From Planococcus citri (Eukaryota; Arthropoda; Insecta; Hemiptera; Pseudococcidae), in the NCBI RefSeq assembly GCF_950023065.1, contig NC_088681.1, forward strand, positions 14,012,001-14,076,000: 64,000 nucleotides of DNA, given 5' to 3'. The position numbers and the translations under genes are program-made. Below are positions 24,598 to 34,590 of the stretch, piece by piece. The first letter of the stretch is position 1. Each line of letters starts with the position of its first letter. The notes under the pieces were generated by a model. It saw only the letters and a program-made list of their open reading frames with translations, searched no databases and had not been told where the DNA came from.

Positions 24598-25566
24598 ATG
24601 ACTCCGTCCACAACTGCGACCATCTCTACACCATCCATCACACCGCCAATCACCACCATATCGGCTGCAACTTCTGGAACCACCACAACCACCTCAGCAA
24701 GTGGTTTACCTCCGTTTTTTTCAACTATGCCGTTCAACTGAGTTCCATTATCGGATTTTTTGCATTCTAACCCTTCACTGTGGTTCACATTAGCAGATCG
24801 ACAATTTCGTACTCATAAAATTACCGACCCAGATGAAATTTTAGGCATTCTGTGCACTAAATTACCGCCAGATGTTGTAGCTCGAGCTAGCGATATTTTA
24901 CAATCGAACGAAAGCGCAGACAGTACTCTTGCCAAATTGAAAGCTCGCATCATCTCGCTCTACAACGTGTCCGACGAAGAAAAATTGGACGAACTCTTAA
25001 AAAACGTTTCTCTAGGAACAAAAAAACCTTCAGTATTGTTGACTGAAATGCGTTTGCTCGCAGGACAGTGCCCTAACGAAGATTTATTGAAAAGGCTATG
25101 GTTACGTCGATTACCACCACGTATGCAAGAACATCTCTCAATTCATAGGGTACCATTAGACAGCTTAGCAGTTATGGCCGACTCGTTACACGCTGTTATG
25201 CTACCTAATATTGGTTCGATAGCTAGCCTTACACCACAACCTGAACCTTCACCACAACCTAACGCTCCACCTCAACTCTCGTCATTCGAACAAATGCTCA
25301 GTAAAAAAATTGAGGAATTGACTGCCCAAGTCGCTGCTCTCACTGCACACACCGCTCAAATTTCTGCCGTGACCATCCAAAATCAACTCCAGTCTAGAGG
25401 ACGAGACCGCGATCGTTCTGAGGAAAGGCCTAGAAATCGAAGCAGATCTCGCTCTCGTACTTACGCATACTGTTGGTATCACTACAAATTCGGTGCGGAT
25501 GCCACCAAATGTACCCAGCCGTGCAAATTTGTTCCGCTGGTTCCGCCAACTAATCAGGAAAACTAA
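24598..25566 (+). pseudogene. gag: gag, interrupted by an in-frame TGA
   Basis: Gag is the structural protein that packages the retrotransposon RNA. The first ATG after the primer site is at 24598. The frame runs 322 codons to TAA at 25564-25566 but has a TGA at codon 48 (24739-24741). The part after the stop is clearly Gag: an LWF...RQF motif typical of insect Ty3/gypsy matrix/capsid regions near codon 60, a proline-rich stretch, an Arg/Ser-rich basic stretch, then a zinc knuckle. The knuckle is C292-X2-H295-X9-C305-X3-C309, the CHCC form rather than the common CCHC. No in-frame ATG follows the stop closely, so full Gag would need readthrough or the copy is dead. A sequencing error at the TGA is also possible. 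Confidence 0.85.
25557..25563 (+). promoter_or_regulatory. Possible -1 ribosomal frameshift site between gag and pol
   Basis: GGAAAAC lies immediately before the gag stop TAA. Gag reads GAA AAC TAA here, and the pol frame (-1 relative to gag) is open from 25554 through this point. The heptamer departs from the canonical X XXY YYZ pattern at its third base, so slippage in the P site would need a mismatch. The tight overlap of 13 nt with no pol ATG supports frameshifting in this place. Confidence 0.5.
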
Positions 25567-28459
25567 GAACTGGGTTCGTGGCTGCGGCACACAAGCCCTT
25601 TTTCCCATGTTCTCGCCGCTTACACATCAAAGACAAAAAATCTCAACTTGAATACTTAGTCGACTCCGGCTCTGATTTCTCCGTTTTACCACCTCGTCTC
25701 TCCCGATTTCAAGGAAAAAAACAACTCAAACCAATTTTCTCTCTGTTTGGCGCTGACAACGGAAAAATTAAAGTTTATGGCTATGAAATTCTCGATGTCG
25801 ACCTCGGTTTCGCAAAATCCACCGAATGGAAATTCATTATCGCCGACGTCGATCGTCCAATCATTGGAGTTGATTTTTTGTATGAACATGACTTGATGAC
25901 TGATCTCCGCCGCCGCCGTTTAGTAAAGGGAAATAATTGGTATGTTCCTGGTACCATAAAAACCGCAAAAACACCATCCGTTCATATGCTCAACTCATCT
26001 GATAAATTCTCCGAATTACTGAAAACGTTTCCCGAATTGGTCAGGCCAGCGCCATTTCAAGAAAAACCAAAGCATGACGTTGTGCACCATATCGAAACTT
26101 CTGGTCCTCCTGTATTTTCAAAACCGAGACGCCTGCGACCAGATATGTACAAACGAGCCAAAATTGAATTCAACGATATGTTACACCTGGGCATTGTAAG
26201 ACGTTCAAAATCACCATGGGCATCACCTCTACTTTTACGTCCTAAAACAAACAACGAAATCCGACCCTGTGGTGATTACCGACTCCTCAACCAGAAAACT
26301 ACTCCAGATCGATACCCTTTACAACATATCAACGATGTGCATACCAGGGTGAAAGGTGCAACTATCTTTTCTGTCATCGATTTGGTCAAAGCTTTCTTTC
26401 ACATTCCGGTTAATCCTACCGACATAGCGAAAACCTCCGTCACTACGCCATTTGGGCTGTTTGAATATCTGCGCATGCCATTCGGGCTGAAAAATGCACC
26501 GCAAACCTATCAGAGGTTTATGGACACAATTTTCCGGGACTTTGACTTCGTAATATGCTACTTAGACGATATACTTATCTTTTCAAAATCTGAGGAAGAA
26601 CACCTCGAACACCTCCGATTAGTCTTTCAACGCCTATGTGATTACGGGTTAACCATCAACCCTGCCAAATGCCAACTAGGAAAACCCGAAGTTACTTTTC
26701 TGGGACGAAAAATTTCTCCTGATGGCATCACACCTAAGCAGGATAACATCGATCGCATTATCAACATTCCAGAACCAAAAACTGTCCATCAACTCCGGAG
26801 AGCAATTGGCTCATTCTCATTTTACCGCAATCATTTGCCAAAGATTGCAACTCTGTTGGCTCCATTGAACGACATGATTAAAGGGTATCCCAAACGACGA
26901 GACAAAACGCCAGTTACATGGACAGATTCCACCAGAGCCAACTTCGTTGAATGCAAACAATTGTTAGCCAATGCCGTTCGCCTTGCTATTCCAGATTTCA
27001 CTCTTCCTTTCACTTTAACAACGGACGCATCAGACACTGGAATTGGAGCGGTGTTAGAACAAATTCGACCTGATGGTGTTGCCGAACCATTAGGGTTTTT
27101 CTCTGCCAAACTTGATGAATGCCAAAAACGCTACCCAACTTATGACAGAGAATTACTCGGTATCTACGAAGGACTCCAACATTTCCGACATCTCGTTGAG
27201 GGTCATCCAAATTTCACTGTATATACCGACCATCAACCATTAATTTATGGATTTACCAAACAACCGATCAGTAACAAGCGATATAACGCACGTCGAGCCG
27301 CACACTTAGATGAAATAGCCCAAATTACAACCAACATTCAGCACATCTCTGGGAAAAGCAATATCGTTGCAGATATGCTTAGCCGCATTCATGTCCTAAA
27401 TGCTCCCATCACAGAGTTGGATCTTGCCCTTGCCCAAGGAAACTGCTCAGAATTGTATCAGTGGAAAAACGGCTCACAAGAAGCACCATTTCCACTCACC
27501 GGATACCTACTTCCCAACACTGGAAATCTGACAATTTGGTGTTTCATGGGAAATGATAATAAACCTCGACCTTACGTACCTAAAGAAATTCAATTTGATG
27601 TATTCAAACAATTACACAGCCTTTCACACCCAGGTCCAAATGCTACTCTACGTTTAATTAAAAAACGATACATTTGGCCGGGGATGAGAAAAGAAATACG
27701 GAATTGGGCAAAATGCTGCGATGCCTGCCAACAAACTAAAACTACTCGACACACTCATTCTGCAATACAGCCATTCCCACCTTCTGAGAAATTTGAAAAA
27801 ATTCATGTCGATATTGTGGGACACTTCGCGGAAAGCAACGGTTCGAGATACGCACTTACAATGATAGACAGATTCACCAGGTGGATTGAAATAATTCCAA
27901 TACCTAACATTTCAGCAGAAACTGTTGCAAAAGCGTTTGTAAGCGAGTGGATATCGCGATATGGAGTTCCGCAAACTGTCACAACTGACAGAGGTACTCA
28001 ATTTACCTCCGAATTGCATTCCAAACTTATTTCACTCCTCGGAGCTAAACACATCACCACCACCGCTTATCACCCACCTGCCAATGGAATTATTGAAAGA
28101 GTACATCGTCAGCTCAAATCAGCGTTAATTAGTCATGGTTCCACATGGACTGATGCGCTACCTGTTGTTTTACTGGGTTTACGAACAGTGTGCAGAGATG
28201 ACTTCCCATTCACTCCAGCAGAAGCAACCTTCGGCCAAAACCTTAGACTTCCTGGAGAATTCATAGAAGAAATCCCCTCTGCCTCTGCACTACCACTTCC
28301 GAGATATGTCGAAAAGCTAAAAAATGCTTTTAAACAATTTCGACCTGCACCATTCCAACACAAAACCTCGAAAGGATTTTTTGTTCACCCGGAGTTAAAA
28401 ACAGCAAAAAAAGTCTACCTCCGCACAGACCGTGTTAAAACGCCGCTCGAATCTTCTTA

Positions 28460-28468
28460 CACTGGCCC
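28460..28468. repeat. Left 9 bp target duplication of the inserted DNA element
   Basis: CACTGGCCC directly precedes the element and is repeated directly after it at 29423-29431. Removing the element and one copy restores continuity of the integrase coding sequence in the same frame. Confidence 0.85.
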
Positions 28469-29422
28469 GCATATTAACAAACCCCACCCCGTTAGACTGC
28501 ACATTTCTTGAAACCATGTTCAAATTCGTTCTTTTTTCAAAAACATTCTTATCAACCACTTTGACGTCTTTGACTTGCCAATTTGCATTCTCCATTCAAC
28601 AACATCAACATCAGAGTAGAAAACTCTGCAAATCTACAATACAAATACTAGTTTAGTAGTTTCTCATCTCGACATTGATTATTTCAATTTTCAATGAGGA
28701 AAACAGTGATATAAATACATAAATTGATCAATGATCATTTTGATCCCGGTTTTTAGGAAATTAAAATTTCATTGTTTTCTTTCGTTGGATTAGTAAACAC
28801 TCTAAACAGTCGTAGAAAAATGTCGTTACCTTATACCTTTCTGAAATGAATAGTGAACAGTTAGTTGTATTTGTATTACGTATATTTGTAGCTGTATCTT
28901 ACTATATGGCATTCTTATTGAAATAATACCGAAGTGGGAAGTGCTTCAAAGTACGTACTAACTACTACGTACTTATGTATGTTCCTCTCAATGTAAGCAT
29001 TTTTAAATTCACTATGTATGTATTGCAATCTTTCAAAAATCAAAAATGAATTGAGAAAGCAAGAATCATGACAGTAAGTAACAGAAGACTGAATTGAAAA
29101 TGTTTGCATTGAGGAACATTCTTGTTTTGAACTTCGAAGTAACTTCAGTATTCCATAAGAATGCCGTAGGTATGATGTAGCTACAAATATACATATGTTC
29201 ACTGTGCAGTACATTTTAGAAAATGTCTAAATTAATTAATTTTTTATTCATTTCTATAATAATTTATTAGAGCAGAAAAATGCAGAAATGATAGAAATAT
29301 TATTTTCATAATTCATTTTACAAGTCCCAAGTGTTTATCAGTTTATTTACTTTTAGAATCTGAATCAAATCAACTTTCGTTTCACGAGATGCAGTCTAAC
29401 GGGGTGGGGTTTGTTAATATGC
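28469..29422. mobile_element. 954 bp non-autonomous DNA transposon inserted in pol
   Basis: The ends are perfect 33 bp inverted repeats (28469-28501 and 29390-29422) beginning GCATATTAACAAACCCC. They are flanked by a 9 bp duplication, CACTGGCCC. The inside holds a second, imperfect inverted repeat centred near 29045 (about 28870 to 29200) that shares words such as TATATTTGTAGCT and GGCATTCTTAT on opposite strands. No transposase ORF is present. A 9 bp duplication with TIRs fits a Mutator-like (MULE) or possibly Merlin-type element; 8 bp hAT or P-type duplication fits less well because the ends would then be out of register. The insert plus duplication is 963 bp, a multiple of three, but it brings in a stop. 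Confidence 0.85.
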
Positions 29423-29431
29423 CACTGGCCC
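29423..29431. repeat. Right 9 bp target duplication of the inserted DNA element
   Basis: Second copy of CACTGGCCC, immediately after the right inverted repeat. The pol reading frame resumes within it. Confidence 0.85.
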
Positions 29432-29759
29432 ATACGAGGTGATAAAACGAACGTCAAAGGTCTTCACACTTAACATTAACGGAAACGCACGTGCTGTTTC
29501 AATTGACTGCGTAAAGCCGGCATTCTACCTGCTAGAAGAACCAACAGAAAAATCAACCTCGAAACAAATACCAGACACAACGGCGATTCCAAATACAGTA
29601 CAAAAAAATACCAATGACCCACCTACTCCTCCACCCTGCATAAAGACACGCTCTGGACGAGTTATCAATAGGCCAGACTACTACGTCGCTACCCTTAAAA
29701 AAAAGAAAGTACACTGGTCTCTGCCATTGCAAACAATACATCGATACACCCTGCAATAA
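29427..29759 (+). pseudogene. pol: pol C-terminal remnant (integrase GPY/F module and tail)
   Basis: This continues pol in the same frame after the inserted element. It resumes at the Gly-Pro of the GPY/F module and runs on through a TLNINGNARAVSIDCVKPA segment typical of the integrase C-terminal chromatin or DNA-binding region. It ends with a proline-rich stretch and a TRSGRVINRPDYY motif, a common C-terminal mark of arthropod Ty3/gypsy Pol proteins. It stops with TAA at 29757-29759. It has no start codon of its own and would not be made from the present disrupted copy. Confidence 0.88.
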
Positions 29760-29952
29760 AATTGATCGTGTTAGTTTTTTCCCTATTTTTTTTCCTTTTT
29801 TTTTTTCTTGTTATTTCGTCACTTTCTTCCCCGGCTAATTCCATTCTACATTACGATGCATCGTCTCTGGACTTCAGTTTACCCACTCTCTTTTACTAGT
29901 TCACATCATTTTTTCACGTTCAGTTTATTTTCCTTTTGGTTATTTTTCTGTC

Positions 29953-30381
29953 ATGTCGCGGAAACGCATCAGTAAAGAGGAAATGATGAAAATCATGTTC
30001 CATTTATTCGGCTCAAACTCGGACATTTCAGACGACGAAGTGGCTGAACTCGAAGAATCTATCCGCAACCCAATGACCAACGCCGACCGCCCTCCAACAC
30101 CCAATGTAACGTGGAGCGCGGATGTGGATGCACTTTGGAAAACTTCCGATTCAACTCGTTCCCCGGAAAAAATTGAACCATCGCCATCAAACTCACCAAC
30201 GGCACAGCCAAAATCTTCGATTGCGTCACCCAAATCTACGATTGAAATTCTACCTCAAGGTGAACAGTTCGCGCCTACAAATTCCAAACTGAAGGGTAAA
30301 AAACGCCGAAACAAAAAGCGAGGAAAAGGATCTGCCAAAAAACATGGTGATAAATACTATAAGGGGCTACTGGTTTTCTGA
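29953..30381 (+). CDS. Third ORF of the LTR element, unknown function
   Basis: A 142-codon frame opening with ATG 193 nt after the pol stop and in a different frame from pol. The N-terminal half is acidic and charged (SDISDDEVAELEE), the middle is rich in Ser, Pro and Thr, and the end is strongly basic (KLKGKKRRNKKRGKG). There is no signal peptide or membrane segment, so it does not look like an envelope gene. I recognise no family. The basic tail suggests nucleic-acid or nucleolar binding, which is inference only. It could be expressed from a spliced RNA: a pyrimidine-rich stretch ending in CAG at 29921-29923 would serve as an acceptor. It appears intact, unlike gag and pol. Confidence 0.6.
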   Translation: MSRKRISKEEMMKIMFHLFGSNSDISDDEVAELEESIRNPMTNADRPPTPNVTWSADVDALWKTSDSTRSPEKIEPSPSNSPTAQPKSSIASPKSTIEILPQGEQFAPTNSKLKGKKRRNKKRGKGSAKKHGDKYYKGLLVF

Positions 30382-30565
30382 AACTTTGGTATGTGAACAT
30401 TTGTTGCTCTGTTTTGTTTTCCCCAAATTATTGATAATTTTACAGTTATAATTTTGTTTATTTTTAGTCGTTTTTTTTCTCTTTTTTTAAAAAAATCATT
30501 TTTGTCATTTTTTTTTCTTCTTAATTTATCGTTATCGTATTTTTCTAATCGGCTCCGCCGCTATT

Positions 30566-30573
30566 GGGGGGAG
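30566..30573 (+). other. Short polypurine tract before the 3' LTR
   Basis: GGGGGGAG ends 4 nt before the TGTAGG start of the 3' LTR, with TCTC in between. It is the only purine run in the right place to prime plus-strand DNA synthesis, but it is short and not directly abutting the LTR. Confidence 0.5.
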
Positions 30574-30577
30574 TCTC

Positions 30578-31204
30578 TGTAGGCAATCGCGTACATTTCG
30601 ACTCGTAAGATAAAGTAATACCGTACGGAGATCGCCTACAACACTTCGAGTATATCTAGAAGTAATACCGTAGAGAGAAAACAAGCCGGCGGATCGAACC
30701 TTTTTCTACCCTTTTTTCTAGATCTCTGATTGGCTGAATCGTCATTTTTACAAAACAGCGTTAAGAGACGATCGCGACCGGCTTGCTTTCTCCCTATTGG
30801 TCAATAAATTTAAATCTTTTTATATAAATATAAGCTATGTCCAGCTTAGTCTTTAGTCTTTGTAACCAGTTCGAACCGAATAATATCTTTCCTTCAAACA
30901 GTTGTTTTATGTGTTCTGTTCTCTCGCGCTCTTTTCTCTCTCTCTCTCTCTCTCGCCTATTAAGGTTCATCAGCTCGTGGTCTTTATCACGCGGCGCGCA
31001 CGGGGTTCTTATTCCGGGCGTAGTATTTTAGGCTGTAGAATTAGCTCGTGGTGGTTATCACGTGGCGCGCACGGGGATTTTTTTCCGAGCGTTAGACAGT
31101 TAGGGGTATAAAAAACGGACGGACCAGGGTGATACGAATTGCGGCCCTTACGTTCGACGCCGAGATCGCCGCGATTTGTTTGTAGGCCGACACGCAAACC
31201 TACA
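30578..31204 (+). repeat. 3' long terminal repeat
   Basis: A 627 bp copy of the 5' LTR with the same TGTAGG...CCTACA ends, TATA boxes and internal duplication. I found two differences from the 5' LTR. It would supply the polyadenylation signals of the element; an AATAAA word occurs near 30804. Confidence 0.95.
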
Positions 31205-31539
31205 GATGCTTGTTTATGAAAAGGAACCAAACACTCGAAATGTCCAAAATGGTAGCAGAGCGTGGTTTTCTCCCCAGAATCAGACTATTTCACCACTTAA
31301 TACAACTGCCAGAACGGTTACATACAAAAAAAAATCAAGTAGGTACAGGGCAAGATCCCAAGATGTTGCCTAGCTGTTGATCCATAAAAATGAAACGAAC
31401 ACTCGAAATGCAGAAAATGGTAGCAGAGCGTGGTTTTCCCCCCGGAATCAGACTATTTTACCACTTAATACAACTGCCAGAAAGGTACAAAAAAATCAAG
31501 TAGGTACAGGACAAGATGTTGCCTGTTGATCCATAAAAA
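31205..31539. repeat. GGTAGCAGAGCG satellite, middle part
   Basis: The array resumes after the LTR element, starting with the second GATG target copy. Copies of GGTAGCAGAGCGTGGTTTTC lie at about 31250 and 31418 (168 bp apart) with CCCGGAATCAGACTATTT and ATACAACTGCCAGAA blocks in each unit. Confidence 0.75.
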
Positions 31540-32160
31540 CAGGGCTGCGTACCGATATAAGTACCAAAATACCAATCCCGGTGATACCGGCAAATTTTGA
31601 AAAAATTTTTACGAATACCGTTTTACCAATACCGATTAGCAGACAGATGAAGTACCAATTTACAAAATACCAATAAAGTTTTTGAAATGGTATTAATACT
31701 TACCTAAATACCAATACTGAAATGATTTTCAATGGTATATTTTGGTATTGGTATTTTGTGGTATTTTGAATTTTTTGATTGATTACAAAATTATAAATAA
31801 AATAACTAATAAATTACTCATATTGAAAAGCTTGTAAGTGATAATGATGAACCTTGAACTCGCAAATTGAGGTGTTTGAATAGAAAAAAAGTGTAATTTC
31901 TAAAAAAAATTGGAAAAACTTAGTTAATTCTGGCCTAAAAACACACTTTTTATTCGGTATTATATTGGTACAATACCAATACCAATACCAGATACCAAAA
32001 AAATCCACAACATAATAAAATACCAATACCAAAATACCAAAATTCGATATCTGTATTGTAGAATACTGAAATACCAATACCATTTTGGGGACTGTAAGCT
32101 AAATACCAATACCTGGTACCAATACCATTTATGTTTATCAATTATCGGTATGCAGCCCTG
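31540..32160. mobile_element. hAT-like non-autonomous element rich in GGTATT repeats
   Basis: A 621 bp insertion with terminal inverted repeats CAGGGCTGCGTACCGATA and its near-perfect complement (one difference), flanked by an 8 bp duplication CATAAAAA (31532-31539 and 32161-32168). An 8 bp duplication with CAGGG-type ends is the hAT signature. The inside is largely made of ACCAAT/GGTATT tandem words in opposite orientations in the two halves. There is no transposase, and the minus-strand frames within it are Tyr/Trp-rich read-through of the repeat. Confidence 0.85.
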
Positions 32161-32499
32161 CATAAAAATGAAACGAACATTTGAAATGCAGAAAATGGTA
32201 GCAGAGCGTGGTTTAGCCCCTCAAAATCATACTTCACCAGTTCAAATATATGGTGGAATGTGGAAAACAGCAAAAAATAAACAGTACTCAAACTGGTGCT
32301 GGATCCTGCATCCTTGTTTATGCAAAAAACCAGACACTTAAATTGTAAAAAATGGTAGCAGAGCATGGTTTTCCTTTACAGGAAACTTCCATGCATCCAA
32401 AACTTCAGAGGCTACATAGTAGTTTATTTCTGGATTTTTGGAGAATTTCTGGAAATTTATTTTAAAAATTTAAAAACGCATACACCAATTTTTTTGCAG
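32161..32499. repeat. GGTAGCAGAGCG satellite between two hAT-like insertions
   Basis: Copies at about 32196 and 32354 (the second with GAGCATGG). The unit continues directly from the sequence before the first hAT-like element when one copy of the 8 bp duplication is removed. Confidence 0.65.
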
Positions 32500-32507
32500 A
32501 GTCAACA

Positions 32508-33050
32508 CAGGGTCTGCAAACTAAACTGAAATCAAAACCCCCAAAAAACCGATTAAAATTTCTCAAAACCAAAACTAGGAGCGTTATTTCCCTTCAACAA
32601 AATCAAAAACTGAGAGTGTTCTTTCTCAAATTCAAATTCCAAAACCGAAACCTTGACTGATTGAAAACTGAATTGGTTTTGGTTTTGGAATTTTGCAGGT
32701 AATTAGCCTAATTAATGCTGCATTTTTGGTAAAAATGAAGAAAAACTTATGATAAAAAAGGTGAAAACTAGAAAAGTTGATAAAGGCACTGTCAAAGTGG
32801 CGCTTTGTAGTCACATACACAAAGTATTTGAAAAAGTGATCACCTTCTTGGCCTCCTTTCCTCTAAAAAAATGGAGAAAAAAGGAAAAAACCAAAACCAA
32901 AACCAATTCCTTTGAAATCAAAACCCTTAACCAAAACCAGAAGTTAAGAGCGATACATTCAAAAAACCGATACCAAAACCTTTACTTTTTCAAGAAACAT
33001 AAAACCAAAACCAAAACCGAGAGTGATATCTATCCGATTTGCAAGCCCTG
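32508..33050. mobile_element. Older hAT-like non-autonomous element rich in CCAAAA repeats
   Basis: A 543 bp segment beginning CAGGGTCTGCAAACTAAAC and ending in a sequence whose complement reads CAGGGCTTGCAAATCGG, so the ends are imperfect inverted repeats. The flanks AGTCAACA (32500-32507) and AGTGAGCA (33051-33058) match at six of eight positions, as expected for a decayed 8 bp hAT target duplication. The interior is dominated by CCAAAACC and GGTTTTGG words in opposite orientations. No coding capacity for a transposase. Confidence 0.72.
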
Positions 33051-33650
33051 AGTGAGCAAATGTGAAACATTCCTTCAATTCAACTCCTACAAATACTTCA
33101 GCAACTACTACTAAAGTTCTAAATGATTTTGGCCAATCTATTTCTGGAGGGTCCAGCATTTTTTAATTTTCTCCAGAAATTTCAAATTACTGTGGGAGGG
33201 CCAAAAATGAGCTTGAACACCTAAAACTTTGGTCGATACTCATAACTCATTGGGGACATTGGGTGCCCTCTCAATCACTTTCTTTACATACCTACCTAAA
33301 TCAATTTGAAATCCACAAAATGGTAGCAGAGCGTGGTTTTTTCCTCAAGATTCATAATATTTCATCAATAAGTAGGTACAATTGGTAGGATGAACAAGAG
33401 AAAAAAAAATTAGTTTAGGAATGAAACCAGACACACAGAATTCCGAAAATGGTAGCAGAGCATGCTTTTCTTCGTAAAATCAAACCATTTCATTACTTCC
33501 AAAAACTTGTGGAGTGAGATAAAAAATTGTTTATGGATACAAACCAAACACTCAAAAAACATAAAAATGGTAGCATCAGAGCACGTGTTTCCCTAAAATA
33601 ATTTTCAACTCTTTACTCGCAAATCAAACACTTGTTCGTCCATAAAAACA
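33051..33650. repeat. GGTAGCAGAGCG satellite, right part, decaying
   Basis: Copies at about 33321, 33451 and 33570; the last is altered to GGTAGCATCAGAGC. Units of about 120-130 bp here, with a growing number of differences, then the array fades into unique sequence. Confidence 0.55.
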
Positions 33651-34590
33651 CCCATAAACCAACTAATACTACATAGATTCAGTGTCGCGACACCTTTCTG
33701 GATAATTTTCGATTTCAAACTCATTAAGAGTGCGAAGACTTCTTCAGACACCGTTACCTATATATTTTTTTTAGACATCTGGATGGTTTGGAAAGTGATA
33801 ACGAGCTAATTTTATCTCTCTTTTGACAGCGCAATAGAATATTTCCTTATTAGGGCTCGTGCAGTCGTCGTATTCGATATCAAATGTCAGTTTTACCTCA
33901 TCCCTATAAAATTAGCGACAGAGAAACCCATATTACAACCTCGTAATTATATATGTACGAATACTACAGGTATACCATACAACACAGGTACCTTATAGTT
34001 CGGTATACTTACTATTTATTTGTATGTAGATAGAGATACTGCTGATGCATATACGAGTAGTACCTACTCTGAAGACACAACCACATCGTTAACGCATATT
34101 TCGTTTCGCTAATTAAGCGAGCTCTCGGCTTGGCTGGTCGAACGAGTTTCCCATTTTTACAATATTATTATTAGTAGGTATTCCATTCGTCATTCTTGGA
34201 ATGTTTTTAACAAATTACGACGTGTGACGTGACGCGGGGCAGTCTGCGGCTATTTTACTTGGAGAATTATGAGCTGTGATATGTCATCGCGATGCGGCAG
34301 AGGCGATGTGCAGTAAATGGGTTTTAATCGGATGTAGCTATCGCTACCGGTTACCACATCCGATCACTGCAATTATTGATTTACTTCAAGATTTCAAGGA
34401 TGTCACGATCAAAGTGCAATAAGCGACTATATTGATTGGTGAATTGGTGATTTACCTAAAATTATTCAGCTCGGTTGGGTTATACTGCAGTATTTAACAA
34501 GTTGGTATAAGAATTGGCCCAAAGAAAATGAGCATTTTCTGTACACGAGGTGACTATTTGCCCACAATGAGAAAATGAAAGGATTTTAAT
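33651..34590. other. Unique patch, no gene recognised
   Basis: Complex sequence with CpG and TACGAGTA words between two blocks of the same satellite. I see no open frame of note or element end. Confidence 0.35.

Larger units (their letters stand above)
25554..28511 (+). pseudogene. pol: pol (PR-RT-RH-IN), 3' end cut by an inserted transposon
   Basis: Polyprotein for reverse transcription and integration. Residues are counted from codon 25578. The aspartic protease active site is D29-S30-G31. The reverse transcriptase has D268 in the VIDLVKAF motif and YLDD at 328-331. RNase H shows D483, E525 and D551. Integrase has an H680-X3-H684 and C714-X2-C717 zinc site, then D745, D804 and E840, a D,D(35)E spacing. 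All catalytic residues I can check are intact over 977 codons. The natural frame stops making sense at 28468, inside the GPY/F module (YTGP at about 961-964), where a DNA element entered; the stop at 28509-28511 lies in that insert. There is no upstream ATG, so expression depends on frameshifting from gag. Confidence 0.93.
23917..31204 (+). mobile_element. Ty3/gypsy LTR retrotransposon, nearly complete but disrupted
   Basis: The element is 7288 bp, or about 6.3 kb without a later 954 bp insertion and its 9 bp duplication. In order it has a 5' LTR, a primer binding site for tRNA-Phe, gag, pol (protease, reverse transcriptase, RNase H, integrase), a third ORF, a purine tract and a 3' LTR. The PR-RT-RH-IN order defines Ty3/gypsy rather than Copia. 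The CHCC Gag knuckle and 4 bp target site resemble the CsRn1 clade, but that clade is usually described with a tRNA-Trp primer, so placement is tentative. By eye the LTRs differ at two of 627 positions, implying a recent insertion. It sits inside the GGTAGCAGAGC satellite. It is not autonomous as read, because gag has an early stop and pol is split by another transposon. Confidence 0.95.

Noticed and set aside
28469..29422. hAT or P-type assignment of the insert in pol
   Set aside because: An 8 bp duplication would put the two inverted ends out of register by one base; 9 bp gives perfect 33 bp ends.
29953..30381. Envelope gene
   Set aside because: Position fits but there is no signal peptide, membrane segment or cleavage site; the protein is charged and basic at its end.
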